Origin: Gemmatimonadota bacterium
GTDB lineage: Bacteria; Gemmatimonadota; Gemmatimonadetes; Longimicrobiales; Gaopeijiaceae
Reading direction: 5' to 3'
NCBI GenBank assembly: GCA_002718595.1
Contig: PBFD01000002.1
Span: 36,748 to 72,493, forward strand
Length of the DNA stretch: 35,746 nucleotides
The notes under the pieces were generated by a model. That model was not told where the DNA came from. It ran no database searches and saw nothing but the letters and a program-made list of their open reading frames with translations. A program made the translations under genes and the position numbers. Each line of letters begins with the position of its first letter. Within the stretch, counting starts at the first letter, position 1. Positions 15,050 through 24,716 of this stretch are shown one piece after another.

Positions 15050-16786
15050 ATGGTTCGTGTGCCTACAGGGGCCGATCTTCTTTGCGATTTGCTACTGGAA
15101 CATGGTGTGGAAGTACTTTTTGGACACCCTGGCGGTGCCATCCTTCCATTCTATGACGCTCTGCATAGAAAACCTGAACTCCGACACATCCTTATGCGAC
15201 ACGAGCAGGCGGCGGCACATGCTGCGGACGGTTATTCGAGAGCGACTGGGAAAACTGGAGTGTGTATAGCGACCAGTGGTCCAGGAGCTACAAATCTTGT
15301 TACTGGTTTGGCTACGGCTATGATGGATGGTGTACCTCTGGTTGCTATAACTGGACAGGTACCACTCCCAGTTCTGGGAACTGATGCCTTTCAAGAGACA
15401 GACATAGTAGGTGTCACTATGCCTGTAACTAAACATGGATTTCAAATAAATCAATTATCAGACATTCCGGATATGCTGGCCGCAGCTTTTTCACTTGCTG
15501 TGGAGGGAAGACCTGGCCCGGTGTTGATAGATTTTCCTAAAGATATCCAAGCGAGTCTGGTTTCCACGGAATTGGTTACTCAATTTCGTGGGTTCTCAGT
15601 GAAACCCAAGGAAAGTGCTGATCTAGTAACCACTCTGGAAAAGGCAGAATCGAACTCTGATTGCGTCCAGGAGATCAGGGTGCTTCTTGAGATGGCGAAA
15701 AGACCTTTACTTATGGTTGGTAGAGGGGCTGTAGAGGCTGGTGTCACCGAACAAATAAAGGATTTTGCAGAGACAATGGATCTTCCGGTCACTACGACAC
15801 TTCTCGGTATAGATGGATTTCCAGCTGAACACAGGCTTTCTCTAGGTCTTCCCGGGATGCATGGGACAGAGAGAGCGAATATGGGAATTCAGAACGCTGA
15901 CTTGGTCATTGGTTTGGGCTGTAGGTTTGACGACAGAGTAATTGGCAAGGTGGACGAATTCGCTCCCAAAGCAAAAGTGGTGGCTTTTGACATAAATCCA
16001 GGTATGCCAGGCAGAACGATAGAGCCAGACGTTTTTGTTCTGGGAGATCTAAGGGACACTCTTCCTAAACTCATAGAAGGAATTTCAAAGCGAGAATACA
16101 AATCGTGGTTCAACGAGTTAAGTGAGTGGAGTAGGGAAGCAGAACCAACTGTAGACTGCTCGCTAAAACCAGGTCCTCTCGGCGGTAGGCAAGCAGTACG
16201 CTATGTAACTCAGAGAGTGAGTGATTGCGATGGGATCGTTTGTACGGATGTGGGCCAACATCAAATGTGGGTTGCTCAAGAATTGCCTAATGTGATGCCA
16301 CGCTCACATTTGACTTCAGGAGGGCTGGGTACCATGGGCTATTCGTTACCAGCAGCAATAGGCGCAGCTGTAGGTTGCCCCGAACGGACTGTTTGGGTCG
16401 TAGCTGGTGACGGAGGATTTCAGATGAATATTCAGGAGCTCGCAACCGTTGCACAGGAGAACATTGCTCTGCGGATAGCGATTATTAACAACCAGTGTCT
16501 AGGGATGGTAAGGCAATGGCAAGAATCCTTCTACGAGCGCAGATATTCTGCGGTAGCACTTTCTGGGCCAGATCTGGTTAAGGTAGCCAGCGCTTACGGT
16601 ATTGAAGGTTATGTGGTGGAGAAAGCGGAAGATTTGAAAGAAATTTTAGATTCTGTCTCTGAGGAAAAGGGTCCTGTGTTGGTGGATTTGAGGGTCGTTG
16701 AAGACGAGAATGTCTATCCTATAGTACCGACAGGAACGGCCCTTCACGACCTCATAAAGGGACCTGCCCTGCCCACTCAAGTCTGA
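15050..16786 (+). CDS. ilvB: Acetolactate synthase large subunit
   Basis: This ThDP- and FAD-dependent enzyme condenses two pyruvates to 2-acetolactate (valine/leucine) or pyruvate plus 2-oxobutyrate to acetohydroxybutyrate (isoleucine). At 578 aa it is full length. The ThDP-activating Glu52 lies in LMRHEQAAAHAADGY, followed by SGPGATNLVTG. The central FAD domain includes MVGRGAVEAG, and the ThDP/Mg motif GDGGFQMNIQEL...NN with QCLGMVRQWQ lies in the last third. The QCLGMVRQWQ and YPIVPTG segments mark a biosynthetic (anabolic) AHAS rather than the catabolic AlsS type. It is the first gene after the attenuator and overlaps ilvN by one base in a four-base pattern (TGATG). Confidence 0.96.
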   Translation: MVRVPTGADLLCDLLLEHGVEVLFGHPGGAILPFYDALHRKPELRHILMRHEQAAAHAADGYSRATGKTGVCIATSGPGATNLVTGLATAMMDGVPLVAITGQVPLPVLGTDAFQETDIVGVTMPVTKHGFQINQLSDIPDMLAAAFSLAVEGRPGPVLIDFPKDIQASLVSTELVTQFRGFSVKPKESADLVTTLEKAESNSDCVQEIRVLLEMAKRPLLMVGRGAVEAGVTEQIKDFAETMDLPVTTTLLGIDGFPAEHRLSLGLPGMHGTERANMGIQNADLVIGLGCRFDDRVIGKVDEFAPKAKVVAFDINPGMPGRTIEPDVFVLGDLRDTLPKLIEGISKREYKSWFNELSEWSREAEPTVDCSLKPGPLGGRQAVRYVTQRVSDCDGIVCTDVGQHQMWVAQELPNVMPRSHLTSGGLGTMGYSLPAAIGAAVGCPERTVWVVAGDGGFQMNIQELATVAQENIALRIAIINNQCLGMVRQWQESFYERRYSAVALSGPDLVKVASAYGIEGYVVEKAEDLKEILDSVSEEKGPVLVDLRVVEDENVYPIVPTGTALHDLIKGPALPTQV

Positions 16787-17034
16787 TGATAAACAAGTAT
16801 ACTTTATCAGTAGAACTTAAGAATGAGGTTGGCGCTCTAGAACGTGTTCTAGGTGTTTTGAGAAGAAGGGCTATAAACGTAGATAGGTTGACCCTCTCTA
16901 AGAAAACCGAGAAGATTTACGAGGTTATTATGAGTGTCACTGATCAAGTGGTCGAGGCTGGATCGGATAGAGTAGTGAAGGAGCTTACAAGTCTTTTTGT
17001 AGTGGTTTCTGCGCAAGAGATCGAAAGGTTTTGA
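16786..17034 (+). CDS. ilvN: Acetolactate synthase small subunit, short single-ACT form
   Basis: This is the regulatory subunit of AHAS. The 82-aa protein consists of one ACT domain: [34 protein letters not shown], then a second beta-alpha-beta half ending SAQEIERF. The usual IlvN/IlvH is about 160-180 aa, with a second C-terminal domain absent here; the length resembles E. coli IlvM (87 aa). The N-x-V/G-A-L segment that binds the feedback amino acid is kept, so activation of IlvB and possibly valine sensing are expected. Its ATG lies within the ilvB stop (TGATG), implying tight coupling and 1:1 production. Confidence 0.9.
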   Translation: MINKYTLSVELKNEVGALERVLGVLRRRAINVDRLTLSKKTEKIYEVIMSVTDQVVEAGSDRVVKELTSLFVVVSAQEIERF

Positions 17035-17086
17035 TAGAGAATATCTAGAGTTATGTACTAAGGTTAAGAAAAAAGGAAAGAAGATT

Positions 17087-18091
17087 ATGAGTGAAGAGGG
17101 CCTAAAAGCAACTTTTTTTGAAGAGCACGACGCAGATCCTGATCTTCTTCAAGGACGGCGGGTTGCCATCATTGGATTCGGGAGTCAGGGACATGCGCAT
17201 GCCTTAAACCTGAGGGATAGCGGTGTGCAAGTCATGGTAGGGCTCTATGAAGGGAGCAAATCTGCTGAACACGCACGGAGCGAAGGCCTAGAAGTCACAT
17301 CTGTTGCGGCAGCCAGTGAATGGGCGGACACTATAGCGATTCTCATTCCAGACACCGTTCAAACAGAAGTTTACCATGCAGAAATAGAACCTTATTTAAA
17401 AGATGGGGATGCTCTTCTTTTCGCTCACGGCTTTAACGTTCATTATGACGAGATTAAGCCTCCAGAGACTGTTGATACGATTCTCGTAGCACCCAAATCT
17501 CCAGGAAAAAAAGTGAGAGAACAATATCAGGACGGCAGAGGTGTTCCTGCTTTGATAGGGGTACACCATGATGCGAGTGGAAAAGCTCTAGAATTTACGT
17601 TGGCCTATGCGAATGCCCTCGGATGTACTAGGGCTGGCGTCCTGCAAACAACGTTTGCCGATGAGACTGAGACTGATCTGTTTGGAGAACAGGCTGTCTT
17701 ATGTGGTGGCCTAAGTGAGTTGGTTAAGGCTGGATTCGAAACTCTGGTAGATGCGGGGTACGATCCCGAACTTGCTTATTTCGAGTGCCTTCATGAGATG
17801 AAACTTATAGTTGATTTAGCCTACGCTCGTGGACTTTCAGGAATGAGGGCTGAAGTAAGCGATACAGCAGAGTATGGTGATTATGTCAGTGGTAACCGTG
17901 TGATCGGAGAAGCCGTTAGATCGGAGATGCAAGAAATCTTGAAAGATGTTCAATCTGGCGCTTTTGCTCGTCAATGGATTGCAGAAGCCAAAACGGGCGG
18001 AAAGAATTTTGAGAGAAAGAGGGAAGAAGAAAAACATCACGGTATAGAATCAGTAGGTGTCAAACTACGCTCTCGTATGTCTTGGGTATGA
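17087..18091 (+). CDS. ilvC: Ketol-acid reductoisomerase, class I
   Basis: This NAD(P)H- and Mg-dependent enzyme isomerises and reduces acetolactate and acetohydroxybutyrate to the dihydroxy acids. The 334-aa length fits class I. The Rossmann motif is [17 protein letters not shown], and the cofactor loop reads GLYEGSKS, with the two Ser kept but Tyr where Arg is common. FAHGFNVHY holds the catalytic His, and [14 protein letters not shown] holds the active-site Lys but deviates from the common [26 protein letters not shown] holds the Mg-binding Asp and Glu, [17 protein letters not shown] two further Glu, and SDTAEYGD the Ser. The enzyme should be active; the loop changes may alter cofactor preference. 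It lies 52 bp after ilvN. Confidence 0.95.
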   Translation: MSEEGLKATFFEEHDADPDLLQGRRVAIIGFGSQGHAHALNLRDSGVQVMVGLYEGSKSAEHARSEGLEVTSVAAASEWADTIAILIPDTVQTEVYHAEIEPYLKDGDALLFAHGFNVHYDEIKPPETVDTILVAPKSPGKKVREQYQDGRGVPALIGVHHDASGKALEFTLAYANALGCTRAGVLQTTFADETETDLFGEQAVLCGGLSELVKAGFETLVDAGYDPELAYFECLHEMKLIVDLAYARGLSGMRAEVSDTAEYGDYVSGNRVIGEAVRSEMQEILKDVQSGAFARQWIAEAKTGGKNFERKREEEKHHGIESVGVKLRSRMSWV

Positions 18092-18145
18092 TCCTAAAGA
18101 GTAGAATTTCATTCTCATTTGTCGTTTATATCGGAGGATGGTAGG

Positions 18146-19828
18146 ATGAGTGAGCTTCCAAAGAAACTTCCTCTGATTAGCCATCAATTAGTCTTAGGAA
18201 GAGATAGAGCTGCGGCTCGATCTATGTTGCGAGCAGTGGGGCTTGAAGATGAGGATTTTGGCAGACCGCTTATTGGTGTCGCGAATACCTGGACAGACAC
18301 TACTCCTTGTAATAGTCATCTTAGAGAGCTGGGGCAGTGGGTCAAAGAGGGTATCAGAGAGGCTGGGGGAGTGCCCCTCGAGTTCAATACCATTGCGGTT
18401 TCTGATGGTATAACGATGGGTACTTCTGGCATGACCACTTCGCTTATTAGCAGAGAAGTTGTCGCAGACTCGATTGAATTAGTGAGCAGAGGTTATTTTT
18501 TCGATGGACTGGTGACTCTCTCAGGATGTGATAAGACCATTCCTGGCACTGTCATGGGGATGGCCAGGCTCAATCGCCCGTCCCTGATGCTCTATGGAGG
18601 GTCAATTCAACCTGGAAAATACAAAGATCGGGACGTTACCATACAGGACGTATTTGAGGGGATAGGGGCGTGTGCCGCCGGCCGGATAACAGAGGACGAA
18701 CTTGATGAATTGGAGCGTGTAGCTTGTCCTGGGCCAGGATCGTGCGGAGGTCAGTTCACAGCAAACACTATGGCCACAGTCTTTGAAGCTATGGGGGTTT
18801 CGGCCATGGGTAGCGGGTCTGTTCCAGCAGTGGACACAGATAAGGAGAAAGTAGCCCGTGAAAGTGGCAAATTGGTCGTAGATTTAGTCGAAAGAGGACT
18901 AAAAATAAGGGATGTGATGACTCGTGAGAGTTTCGAAAATGGTATTGCAGCTGCAGTGGCTACTGGAGGCTCGACTAATTCGGTACTACATCTTTTGGCT
19001 TTGGCCCACGAGAGTCAGGTAGAACTGACCATAGAAGATTTTGACCTGATCAGTAAGAGGACACCATTAATTGCTGACCTGAAGCCTGGTGGGCGATTCG
19101 TCGCAACTGATTTGCATCATGCAGGTGGAGTTGCATTGGTGTTAAAAGAGCTTTTGGAAGGTGGTCTTCTACATGGGGATGCTATTACGGTTACTGGAAG
19201 AACTCTGAGGCAGGAAGTGGAAAATGCTGAGGAGGCCGAAGGACAAGAAGTAGTAAAAACTTTGTCTGCACCGATCAAAGACCAGGGTGGCCTAGTAATA
19301 CTAAAGGGCAATTTAGCTCCAGATGGCTGTGTCCTGAAAATAGCTGGACATGAAAGGATGTTTCACAAAGGTCCAGCGCGTGTTTTTGACGGAGAAGAAG
19401 AAGCTTTTCAAGCGGTCCAGACTGGATCGATAAAAAAGGGTGACGTGGTGGTGATAAGAGGTGAAGGTCCCTGTGGAGGGCCTGGAATGAGAGAAATGTT
19501 GGGAGTCACTGCGGCTATTGCAGGGGCTGGGTTGGGTGAATCAGTAGGGTTGCTGACTGATGGTCGTTTTTCTGGTGCGACTCATGGCTTGATGGCTGGT
19601 CACGTCGCACCTGAAGCTGTAAGAGGGGGACCAATAGCTGGGATTAGAGACGGGGATGAGATAATCTTCGATATAAAAGCTAGGACCTTGTCGGTAGATA
19701 TTCCTGAAGATGAATTAACCAGACGGGTATCAGACTGGAGTCTACCCCCAAAAGAAGTAGCTTCTGGAGTGATGACAAAATATGCTGCGCTGGTTTCCTC
19801 TGCCGCTCAAGGAGCTACAACCAGTTGA
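18146..19828 (+). CDS. ilvD: Dihydroxy-acid dehydratase
   Basis: This Fe-S enzyme dehydrates 2,3-dihydroxy-isovalerate and -methylvalerate to the 2-keto acids of valine/leucine and isoleucine. ATG 18146 is preferred over an upstream TTG (18119), because GGAGG lies 8 nt before it and the family N terminus is short (560 aa). Cluster cysteines are in [14 protein letters not shown] and [16 protein letters not shown]. The [12 protein letters not shown] and [11 protein letters not shown] active-site blocks are intact. Three cluster Cys are typical of the [2Fe-2S]/[4Fe-4S] IlvD family; cluster type cannot be decided here. It ends 11 bp from the leuD stop, in convergent orientation, with no obvious bidirectional terminator. 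Confidence 0.96.
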   Translation: MSELPKKLPLISHQLVLGRDRAAARSMLRAVGLEDEDFGRPLIGVANTWTDTTPCNSHLRELGQWVKEGIREAGGVPLEFNTIAVSDGITMGTSGMTTSLISREVVADSIELVSRGYFFDGLVTLSGCDKTIPGTVMGMARLNRPSLMLYGGSIQPGKYKDRDVTIQDVFEGIGACAAGRITEDELDELERVACPGPGSCGGQFTANTMATVFEAMGVSAMGSGSVPAVDTDKEKVARESGKLVVDLVERGLKIRDVMTRESFENGIAAAVATGGSTNSVLHLLALAHESQVELTIEDFDLISKRTPLIADLKPGGRFVATDLHHAGGVALVLKELLEGGLLHGDAITVTGRTLRQEVENAEEAEGQEVVKTLSAPIKDQGGLVILKGNLAPDGCVLKIAGHERMFHKGPARVFDGEEEAFQAVQTGSIKKGDVVVIRGEGPCGGPGMREMLGVTAAIAGAGLGESVGLLTDGRFSGATHGLMAGHVAPEAVRGGPIAGIRDGDEIIFDIKARTLSVDIPEDELTRRVSDWSLPPKEVASGVMTKYAALVSSAAQGATTS

Positions 19829-19839
19829 AGAAGAGAGAG

Positions 19840-20430
19840 TTATAAAAACAGTTGGTTTTCGTAGTTTTTGATATGTTCTTCTAGACTCATTGTATGAGAA
19901 ATTCTGTCCAGACCTTCCATTAGTGAGTCTCTTACAAACGGATCGATTTCGAAGTCTTCCTCCCATCCTTGCCTGTCCGATATTTTTTTTGCCACTAAGT
20001 CCACAGTGACTTTGAAAGCTTTGTGCTCCTCTGCCAGAGTTAGGAGTCTTGCCGTTTGATTCTCGGGGAGTTCCACTGGCAAAAGCCCGTTTTCATAGCA
20101 GTTAGTTTTGAAGATGTCGGCAAAGCTCGATGAAATGACAACTCTGAACCCATGGTCTATTAAAGCCCAAGGTGCGTGTTCTCTCGAAGAACCACATCCG
20201 AAATTCTTACCCGCTACAAGTATGCTTCCATTCTTAAATTTCTTACGATTTAGACAAAATGTTGGGTCAGGAGTACCGTCTTCTTTTCTTCGCCAGTCGT
20301 GGAATAAGAATTGTCCGTATCCTGTGCGTTCGATCCGTTTCAGGAATTGCTTTGGAATTATCTGGTCTGTGTCCACGTCAACTCTATCTAGTGGAACCAC
20401 TTGACCTTCATGCGAAGTAAACGGTTTCAT
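19840..20430 (-). CDS. leuD: 3-isopropylmalate dehydratase small subunit
   Basis: This is the swivel-domain subunit that, with LeuC, isomerises 2-isopropylmalate to 3-isopropylmalate. At 196 aa it matches the bacterial LeuD of the leuCD heterodimer. Conserved blocks are DVDTDQIIPKQFLKRIERTGYGQFLF, ILVAGKNFGCGSSREHAPWAL and SSSFADIFKTNCYENGLLPV. The ATG overlaps the leuC stop by one base (TAATG), a typical coupled pair. It is the last gene of the leuABCD unit and runs toward ilvD. Confidence 0.95.
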   Translation of the reverse strand: MKPFTSHEGQVVPLDRVDVDTDQIIPKQFLKRIERTGYGQFLFHDWRRKEDGTPDPTFCLNRKKFKNGSILVAGKNFGCGSSREHAPWALIDHGFRVVISSSFADIFKTNCYENGLLPVELPENQTARLLTLAEEHKAFKVTVDLVAKKISDRQGWEEDFEIDPFVRDSLMEGLDRISHTMSLEEHIKNYENQLFL

Positions 20431-21821
20431 TAATCAATCCATTCTCGGGCGTCTACAAAGTGTCCTGCTATAGCAGCACCAGCAGCAGTTTCAGGGCTTA
20501 CCAGGTGCGTTCGTCCACCCTTGCCCTGCCTGCCTTCAAAGTTTCGGTTAGAGGTTGAAGCACAGCGCTCACCAGGGTTTAGGATGTCTGGGTTCATTCC
20601 TAGACACATCGAGCATCCAGACTCTCTCCATTCAAAACCGGCATCAACAAAGATTTTGTCCAATCCTAATTCTTCTGCCTCCTTTTTTACGGCCGTAGAT
20701 CCTGGAACAACCATGGCTTTAACGTTTTCATTGACCTTGTTCCCTTTGAGTATAGCGGCCGCAGCTTGGAGGTCGGAGAGTCGAGAATTGGTACAGGATC
20801 CAATGAAGACACGGTCTATCGAAATATTTTGGATTGGAACACCAGGTTGGAGGTCCATATAGGAAAGAGCTCTTTGCATGGCCTGTTTAGCTTCTTGAGA
20901 TGTAGCTTTCTCTGGGTTTGGTATAGACTCGGTAATAGGGATCGACATCTCAGGGTTGGTGCCCCAGGTAACACAGGGTTCCAGTGATCTAGCGTCTATC
21001 TCAATGACACTATCAAATTGACATTCTTTGTCGGATGCTAGATCGAGCCAGCTATCTGTAAGTGATTTTACATCCTCAATGTCTTCTAGAGGGATCTTGT
21101 TCATTAGATAACTAATAGTTGTTGCGTCTGGGGAGATCATCCCAGCTCGTGCACCCGCTTCTATGGACATATTGCAAATGGTCATGCGTTCTTCCATGGA
21201 AAAAGCTTTGATTGTTTCTCCGGTGTATTCGATTACATGCCCCGACCCACCATCAACTCCGATCCGAGAAATGATGCCTAGGATCACGTCCTTTGCGGTT
21301 ACTCCTTTGCTGAGTTTTCCAGAAAGTTTGATTTGCATGGATTTTGGTTTATCCATTGGGAGACATTGCGTCGCTAATACGTGTTCGACTTGTGAAGTTC
21401 CAATGCCAAAAGCCAGTGCCCCGAATGCGCCGTGGGTAGATGTGTGGCTATCTCCACATACAATCGTCATTCCAGGTTGCGTTAGTCCCAATTCAGGTCC
21501 AATAACATGGACAATTCCCTGTTTTTCACTGTCCACATCATAAAGGGTGATCCCAAAATCTCGGGCGTTTTTCTGCAGAGCTGCGATTTGATTTCTTGCA
21601 AGATCGTCATGTATGGGCAGAGATCGATCCGTAGTTGGGAGGTTGTGGTCCACAGTAGCAAAAGTCAGGTCTGGTCGACGAACGTGACGCTTTGCAATCC
21701 TAAGACCTTCAAATGCCTGAGGTGAAGTCACTTCGTGTAGTAGATGCAGATCGATATAGATAAGGTCAGGTCGGTCAATTTGGGTGTGGACCGTGTGTCT
21801 GTCCCAAATCTTATCTAACAT
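20430..21821 (-). CDS. leuC: 3-isopropylmalate dehydratase large subunit
   Basis: This aconitase-family [4Fe-4S] subunit carries the active-site cluster. The 463-aa protein begins [10 protein letters not shown] and contains [18 protein letters not shown], the [22 protein letters not shown] block, and the cluster ligands in [13 protein letters not shown] and [12 protein letters not shown] (three Cys). The C-terminal [19 protein letters not shown] is the family signature. The ATG at 21821 lies 26 bp after leuB; the best GGAGG is more than 20 nt from it, so translation may depend on ribosomes finishing leuB. Confidence 0.95.
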   Translation of the reverse strand: MLDKIWDRHTVHTQIDRPDLIYIDLHLLHEVTSPQAFEGLRIAKRHVRRPDLTFATVDHNLPTTDRSLPIHDDLARNQIAALQKNARDFGITLYDVDSEKQGIVHVIGPELGLTQPGMTIVCGDSHTSTHGAFGALAFGIGTSQVEHVLATQCLPMDKPKSMQIKLSGKLSKGVTAKDVILGIISRIGVDGGSGHVIEYTGETIKAFSMEERMTICNMSIEAGARAGMISPDATTISYLMNKIPLEDIEDVKSLTDSWLDLASDKECQFDSVIEIDARSLEPCVTWGTNPEMSIPITESIPNPEKATSQEAKQAMQRALSYMDLQPGVPIQNISIDRVFIGSCTNSRLSDLQAAAAILKGNKVNENVKAMVVPGSTAVKKEAEELGLDKIFVDAGFEWRESGCSMCLGMNPDILNPGERCASTSNRNFEGRQGKGGRTHLVSPETAAGAAIAGHFVDAREWID

Positions 21822-21847
21822 TGTTCTGGGAATTTTTCACAACCTCC

Positions 21848-22933
21848 CTATTTTGCTATTTGTGATTCTAAAATATGATGAGATACAGCTGATCCCATAG
21901 TTTCAGTGCCAACAGTAGGTCCTGTTCCTCTATCTAGATCTGGTGTGCGCAGGCCCTTCTCTAGCACTGATTCAACAGAATCTTCAATTGTTCGAGCTTC
22001 TAATTCAAGAGAGTATGTTTGCCGCAGAAGCATGGCTGCTGAGAGAATGGCGGCTAGTGGGTTTGCAGTCCCACTCCCTGCGATGTCTGGTGCTGATCCG
22101 TGGACAGGTTCAAACATGCCTCCTCCATCTTTATTCAGGCTGGCTGAGGCCAGAAGGCCGATGGATCCTACTACTGCCGCTGCTTCATCACTGAGTATAT
22201 CTCCAAACAAATTAGAAGTTAGCAGAACATCTAAATCCTTAGGATTCATTACCAATTCCATGGCGGCCCGATCGACAAACATGTGAGAGCATTCGACTTC
22301 TGGGTATTCCCCAGCAATTTCGTTTACCGTATTTCTCCATAACCTCGAACTAGATAAAACATTGGATTTGTCGACTGAGGTCACTTTTTTCGTTCGATTC
22401 ATGGCCATGTCAAAAGCAACTCTGGCTATTCGGGCGACCTCATCTCGGTGGTACTTCATAGTGTCTATGGCGGCATCACCATTATCTACTATCCCAGAGG
22501 GTTCGCCATAATAAATTCCTCCGGCTAGTTCACGGACGATCACCAGATCTGTGTTCTCAACTATTTCCAGGGAGAGGGGTGAAGCATCGGAAAGACAGGG
22601 GAGCAGACGGGATGGACGTATATTGGCAAAACATCCCAGTTCTTTACGAAGACTTAAAAGTCCTCTTTCTGGTCGCAGGTCAGGGGCCAATTCGTCAGCA
22701 CGTGGGTCGCCTACCGCCCCCAACAGGACCGCGTCGGCCGACTTGCAACCATTGAGAGTACTGTCGGGAAGTGGACTGCCGTAGTTTTCGTAGGCCGACC
22801 ATCCTATGTCATAAAACTCAACATTCAACTCGTGATTAAAGACACTAGCAGTGCTTCGTAATACTTCGACCGCTAGTTTAGTTACTTCTGGTCCGACGCC
22901 ATCTCCAGGAAGCACTGCGATGTTCCACTTCAA
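21848..22933 (-). CDS. leuB: 3-isopropylmalate dehydrogenase
   Basis: This NAD-dependent beta-decarboxylating dehydrogenase oxidises 3-isopropylmalate to 2-ketoisocaproate. The 361-aa protein begins KWNIAVLPGDGVGPEV, and the RPERGLLSLRKELG loop, VRELAGGIYYGEPSG (the LeuB-specific Leu/Tyr region), DKSNVLSSSRLWR and the SNLFGDILSDEAA metal-binding Asp motif are all present. The C-terminal GSAPDIAGSGTANPLAAI block carries the NAD site. The start is TTG at 22933, the only start matching the family N terminus, with a weak ribosome-binding site. It follows leuA by 44 bp. Confidence 0.95.
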   Translation of the reverse strand: MKWNIAVLPGDGVGPEVTKLAVEVLRSTASVFNHELNVEFYDIGWSAYENYGSPLPDSTLNGCKSADAVLLGAVGDPRADELAPDLRPERGLLSLRKELGCFANIRPSRLLPCLSDASPLSLEIVENTDLVIVRELAGGIYYGEPSGIVDNGDAAIDTMKYHRDEVARIARVAFDMAMNRTKKVTSVDKSNVLSSSRLWRNTVNEIAGEYPEVECSHMFVDRAAMELVMNPKDLDVLLTSNLFGDILSDEAAAVVGSIGLLASASLNKDGGGMFEPVHGSAPDIAGSGTANPLAAILSAAMLLRQTYSLELEARTIEDSVESVLEKGLRTPDLDRGTGPTVGTETMGSAVSHHILESQIAK

Positions 22934-22977
22934 TTTATTCTAGGCCCCATATTATCTGATCACTTGTAACAATAGTC

Positions 22978-24528
22978 CTAAAATGCCGATTGATCGGAGC
23001 TAGCAAGTGAGTTTAGGTAAGCGGATTCCAATTGTTCGGATTTGTTAATGGCGTCAAGGTAAGCACGGGCAGCTGCGTTGACTATATCTGTAGAAGCCCC
23101 TTTCCCTGCGAATGTTTTTTCATTGATCATTGCTTGTATATTGACTACTCCCACTGCATCACGCCCAGGTGTGGCAGCAATGATTTCAAATTTCTCTATT
23201 TCAACCCGCTTTTGAGTGACTTCATCGATTGCTGAGAATGTGGCATTTATTGGACCATGGTCTCTGGCGACTCCTTCTTTGGTATTATGATCAAAGGATA
23301 TGCTTACTTTTGCTGTAGACAAGTCATTACCACAAGTCACCACTAAATCAAGCAACTTATACAATTTGTCATCACCTTTTTTGGCGCCATGGCGTAAAAT
23401 CAGCAGAAGGTCTTCATCCAGGACTTCTTTTTTCTGATCGGCGAGGATCGTAAAGAATGTGTAGGCTCGGTCTAGCTCTTCTTTAGTTAATTCACATCCC
23501 AATTCCTGGTAACGATTGTTAAGCCCGTGGCGTCCAGAATGCTTGCCCAAAACCAGTCGAGTTTCAGGTGCTCCTACGAGTTCGGGCATCATTATTTCGT
23601 AGGTGATTTTGTCTTTAAGCATACCGTGTTGGTGAATACCGGCCTCGTGTGCGAAAGCGTTTTTCCCCACGATTGCTTTGTTGGGCTGTGGATGAATTCC
23701 TGTTATTTGGGTTAACAGTTCACTGGTTTTGTAGATAGACTCGCTATGAATATCGGTGTGGTGTTCCGTTAGATCCTTACGAACCTTGAGGGCCATGACA
23801 ATTTCCTCTAGGGATGCGTTGCCAGCTCTCTCTCCTATACCGTTGATGGTGCATTCAACTTGTCTCGCTCCAGCTTGTATCGCAGCGAGGGAATTAGCTA
23901 CAGCTAGGCCCATGTCGTCATGGCAGTGCACGCTGACTACCGCATCATTTAATCCATGGACTTGCTCAAATAGAGTTTTAATAAGGGAGGAGAATTCCTC
24001 GGGGAAAGTATATCCGACAGTGTCGGGGATATTTATGGTTGTTGCCCCTGCCGAAAGTGCGGCACGGATTGCTTCACATAGGAAACTAATATCAGTTCGA
24101 GTTGCATCTTCCGCACTGAATTCAACATCGTCAACCATTTCTCTAGCCAGTTCGACTGCTTTAGTGATCCTTTCTAAACATTCTTCTTGGCCAATTTCAA
24201 GTTTTTTAGCTAAATGGATATCCGAAGTTGCTATGAATGTGTGAATTCTTGGTCTGTCTGCGGATTGGACGGATTTTCCTGCTATTTCAACATCCTTAGG
24301 ATTAGTGCGAGCAAGTGCTGCTATGATAGGACGGCGTACTTTTTTGGAAATCTGAGTGACGCTGGAAAAATCATCATCTGAGGCGATTGAAAATCCAGCC
24401 TCTATAATATCTACTCCCAGGTCATCAAGTTGCATTGCCATGCGCAGTTTTTCGTCCATGGACATGGTGAAGCCTGGAGACTGTTCTCCGTCTCTAAGGG
24501 TAGTATCGAATACTTGTATTTTTGCCAT
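22978..24528 (-). CDS. leuA: 2-isopropylmalate synthase
   Basis: This is the first committed enzyme of leucine synthesis, joining 2-ketoisovalerate and acetyl-CoA. The 516-aa protein starts MAKIQVFDTTLRDGEQSPGF (substrate-binding Arg). It has the SVHCHDDMGLAVANSLAAIQAGA metal-binding HxH-type motif and the GIGERAGNASLEEIVMAL signature. A C-terminal LeuA allosteric domain (from about residue 390) is expected to bind leucine. The IHQHGMLKDK and GKHSGRHG segments separate it from homocitrate synthase. It leads leuABCD on the minus strand. The 188-bp divergent leader shows no Leu-codon-rich peptide, unlike the ilv leader, so control here is probably promoter-level or allosteric. Confidence 0.95.
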   Translation of the reverse strand: MAKIQVFDTTLRDGEQSPGFTMSMDEKLRMAMQLDDLGVDIIEAGFSIASDDDFSSVTQISKKVRRPIIAALARTNPKDVEIAGKSVQSADRPRIHTFIATSDIHLAKKLEIGQEECLERITKAVELAREMVDDVEFSAEDATRTDISFLCEAIRAALSAGATTINIPDTVGYTFPEEFSSLIKTLFEQVHGLNDAVVSVHCHDDMGLAVANSLAAIQAGARQVECTINGIGERAGNASLEEIVMALKVRKDLTEHHTDIHSESIYKTSELLTQITGIHPQPNKAIVGKNAFAHEAGIHQHGMLKDKITYEIMMPELVGAPETRLVLGKHSGRHGLNNRYQELGCELTKEELDRAYTFFTILADQKKEVLDEDLLLILRHGAKKGDDKLYKLLDLVVTCGNDLSTAKVSISFDHNTKEGVARDHGPINATFSAIDEVTQKRVEIEKFEIIAATPGRDAVGVVNIQAMINEKTFAGKGASTDIVNAAARAYLDAINKSEQLESAYLNSLASSDQSAF

Positions 24529-24653
24529 GATTATGGATTCCCATCAATTCTGAGAATGCTTACCCAGTCTACACTAGGGAAAAGGTACTATGGTTTACGT
24601 TTTTTTGTCAGGGTCGACGCCAAAGTTGCTTGTTAAAAGTAGTAACAAAGCTT

Positions 24654-24666
24654 TAGGAATTTCCTA
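24654..24666. repeat. 13-bp palindrome at the leuA / NTPase divergent promoters
   Basis: TAGGAA and TTCCTA flank a single T (24654-24666), a perfect odd palindrome. It lies where the -35 region of the plus-strand extended -10 promoter at 24675-24683 would be, and 126 bp upstream of leuA. An operator or activator site for either gene is plausible. No copy elsewhere was noticed. Confidence 0.4.
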
Positions 24667-24674
24667 GGGTTTTG

Positions 24675-24683
24675 TGCTATACT
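24675..24683 (+). promoter_or_regulatory. Extended -10 promoter (TGCTATACT) for the YchF-like NTPase gene
   Basis: TG-C-TATACT is a good match to an extended -10 element (TGnTATAAT). There is no good -35 hexamer at 17 bp, as is usual for extended -10 promoters. The predicted start near 24690 would give a 5' leader of about 27 nt containing the AGGAG site at 24706-24710 before the ATG at 24717. Confidence 0.5.
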
Positions 24684-24716
24684 TGGATGAGCAGTTTACG
24701 AGAATAGGAGAATGGG

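Noticed and set aside
21906-22286. Plus-strand frames opposite leuB
   Set aside because: The complement of a conserved IPMDH gene; no start signal or domain.
23756-24244. Open frame of 162 codons on the plus strand inside leuA
   Set aside because: It is antisense to the well-conserved LeuA metal-binding region and shows no recognisable domain or ribosome-binding site.
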